The translations under genes were made by a program, and so were the position numbers. This document shows, piece after piece, positions 62,424-64,000 of a stretch of 64,000 nt of DNA. The first letter of the stretch is position 1. Each line of letters begins with the position of its first letter. A model generated the notes under the pieces. That model was given only the letters and a program-made list of their open reading frames with translations, was not told where the DNA came from and ran no database searches. Source of the stretch: Clusia tigrina (taxonomy: Eukaryota; Arthropoda; Insecta; Diptera; Clusiidae); NCBI GenBank assembly GCA_920105625.2, contig OV050030.1, forward strand, positions 250,387,889 to 250,451,888. Reading direction: 5' to 3'.

Positions 62424-63384
62424 ATGGCCCTAACTTATATACGGTGCGTCCTACACTTATCAAAGTTTGCAACATACAAATGCTTGTAACTTTTTACTGG
62501 AGCGTCATAAAACCTTGAAATTTTGTAACAATAAAGTACTCGAGCCTCTTGTCAATTTAAGCTATCGCTCAAAGCTTTGCTACCCTTGAGTCACAAATTA
62601 AACGCTGATAAAACTTCAAATGGCCCTAACTTCTATACGGTACGTCCTACACCTATCAAAGTTAGCAACATACAAATGCTTGTAACTTTTTACTGGAGCG
62701 TCATAAAACCTTGAAATTTTGTAACAATAAAGTACTCGAGCCTCTTGTCAATTTAAGCTATCGCTCAAAGCTATGCTACCCTTGAGTCCCAAATCAAACA
62801 CTGATAAAACTTCAAATGGCCCTAACTTATATACGGTACGTCCTACACCTATCAAACTTTGCAACACACAAATGCTTGTAACTTTTTACTGGAGCGTTGT
62901 AAAACCTTGAAATTTTTAACAATAAAGTACTCGAGCCTCTTGTTAATTTAAGCTATCGCTCAAAGCTATGCTACCCTTGAGTCCCAAATCAAACACTGAT
63001 AAAACTTCAAATGGCCCTAACTTCTATACGGTACGTCCTACACCTATCAAAGTTTGCAACATACAAATGCTTGCAACTTTTTACTGGAGCGTTGTAACAA
63101 TAAAGTACTCGAGCCTCTTGTCAATTTAAGCTATCGCTCAAAGCTATGCTACCCTTGAGTCCCAAATGAAACACAGATAAAACTTCGAATGGCCCTAACT
63201 TCTATACGGTACGTCCTACACATTTCAAAGTTTGCAACATACAAATTCTTATAACTTTTTACTGGAGCATTATAAAACCTTGAAATTTTGTAACAATAAA
63301 GTACTCGAGCCTCTTGTCAATTTAAGCTATCGCTCAAAGCTATGCTACCCTTGAGTCCCAAATCAAACACTGATAAAGCTTCAA
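62424..63384 (+). repeat. Five-monomer family C repeat at right end, copy 1 (961 bp)
   Basis: It is marked by CAAAGCTTTGCTACC with CACAAATTAAACGCTG, AAAGTTAGCAAC, CAAACTTTGC, GAGCGTTGTAAAACC, and one 18-bp-deletion monomer (63089). Its length is 980 less 18 less 1. Confidence 0.85.
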
Positions 63385-64000
63385 ATGGCCCTAACTTATA
63401 TACGGTGCGTCCTACACTTATCAAAGTTTGCAACATACAAATGCTTGTAACTTTTTACTGGAGCGTCATAAAACCTTGAAATTTTGTAACAATAAAGTAC
63501 TCGAGCCTCTTGTCAATTTAAGCTATCGCTCAAAGCTTTGCTACCCTTGAGTCACAAATTAAACGCTGATAAAACTTCAAATGGCCCTAACTTCTATACG
63601 GTACGTCCTACACCTATCAAAGTTAGCAACATACAAATGCTTGTAACTTTTTACTGGAGCGTCATAAAACCTTGAAATTTTGTAACAATAAAGTACTCGA
63701 GCCTCTTGTCAATTTAAGCTTTCGCTCAAAGCTATGCTACCCTTGAGTCCCAAATCAAACACTGATAAAACTTCAAATGGCCCTAACTTATATACGGTAC
63801 GTCCTACACCTATCAAACTTTGCAACACACAAATGCTTGTAACTTTTTACTGGAGCGTTGTAAAACCTTGAAATTTTTAACAATAAAGTACTCGAGCCTC
63901 TTGTTAATTTAAGCTATCGCTCAAAGCTATGCTACCCTTGAGTCCCAAATCAAACACTGATAAAACTTCAAATGGCCCTAACTTCTATACGGTACGTCCT
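63385..64000 (+). repeat. Five-monomer family C repeat at right end, copy 2 (cut by window edge)
   Basis: It repeats the preceding unit at a 961-bp offset (CAAAGCTTTGC at about 62575 and 63536; AAAGTTAGCAAC at about 62660 and 63621) to the last base of the window. Whether it is complete cannot be told. Confidence 0.85.

Larger units (their letters stand above)
1..64000 (+). repeat. 196-bp satellite DNA array filling the whole window
   Basis: Every stretch of the window aligns to one monomer of about 196 bp in head-to-tail orientation. Successive starts at 5, 201, 397, 593, 788, 983, 1179 and 1375 show spacings of 196, 196, 196, 195, 195, 196 and 196 bp, and the same phase can be followed to base 64000. 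Length variants are explained by small indels: 178 bp (18-bp deletion), 182 bp, 187 bp, 194-195 bp and 197 bp. No inverted block, unique spacer, transposon or gene was found. Monomer G+C is about 37%, with about five CpGs. Long homogeneous arrays with multimeric periods are typical of eukaryotic centromeric or pericentromeric satellites. That role is inferred; nothing in the sequence proves kinetochore function. The array runs off both ends. Confidence 0.97.

Noticed and set aside
1..64000. CRISPR array
   Set aside because: Repeats are 196 bp and contiguous with no unique spacers, the composition is that of a eukaryotic satellite, and no cas genes are present.
1..64000. CENP-B box
   Set aside because: I looked for TTCG-N4-A-N2-CGGG. 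TACTCGGGCC monomers contain only A-N2-CGGG, without TTCG at the required distance, and the consensus lacks CGGG.
1..64000. Telomeric or subtelomeric repeats
   Set aside because: No runs of TTAGGG, TTTAGGG, TTAGG or their complements were seen.
1..64000. 5S rRNA, tRNA or snRNA tandem array
   Set aside because: The monomer has no recognisable A and B boxes in order, no cloverleaf, and no conserved RNA core. An AT-rich unit with freely drifting indels does not fit an RNA gene.

Overview
This 64 kb window is a single, uninterrupted array of satellite DNA. From the first base to the last it consists of head-to-tail copies of one monomer of about 196 bp (roughly 328 copies), about 37% G+C, all in the same orientation. 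I see no gene, RNA gene, transposon, inversion or unique sequence, and neither edge of the array lies in the window. The scale, purity and multimeric organisation point to a eukaryotic centromeric or pericentromeric satellite. Sequence style (for example CAAATGGCC followed by TAACTT) reminds me of flowering-plant satellites, but that is an untested impression and I cannot name the species.

Monomer phase is counted here from the T of TCCTACACC. The basic monomer carries a conserved AGTACTCGAG (overlapping ScaI and XhoI sites), an AATAAA, and two adjacent related 56-bp blocks (35 of 56 positions identical), so the unit itself grew from a shorter repeat. Diagnostic variants divide the monomers into three families. 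Family A (1-6.6 kb, 9.4-11.1 kb, 25.5-26.7 kb and 29.4-45.9 kb) has CAAAGGTATGCTTCC, CAGTGAGAAAAC and GCAAACACAC monomers. Family B (6.6-9.4, 11.1-14.0, 14.5-25.5 and about 28.0-29.4 kb) has CCTGGAGTCCGAAATCC, ACCGGAGCG and GGTACAGTCC monomers. Family C (about 46-64 kb) has GTCAATATAAGC, AAAGATTGCAAC and ATCGAACACTG monomers.

The monomers form higher-order repeats (HORs). Family A has a nine-monomer HOR of 1,745 bp, seen at 5-1749 and again at 33601-35345, plus longer and rearranged versions. A composite A+B block of 4.4-4.65 kb is tandemly repeated at 4.95-9.39 and 9.39-14.04 kb, and a third copy starts at 14.04 kb. Family B then shows a series of HOR lengths along the array: 1,549, 1,552, 1,944, 2,138, 2,138 and 2,139 bp. 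Family C has a sixteen-monomer HOR of 3,117 bp with one copy enlarged by exactly one monomer, preceded by 980-bp five-monomer repeats and followed by a 961-bp repeat. A 178-bp monomer with one particular 18-bp deletion occurs 24 times and anchors HORs in all three families. Several monomers are chimeras of two HOR members, which record unequal exchange in register.

Open frames up to 106 codons exist on both strands, but they are the satellite read through in whatever phase lacks stops. None is annotated as a gene. Any novelty here lies in repeat architecture, not in an encoded system.
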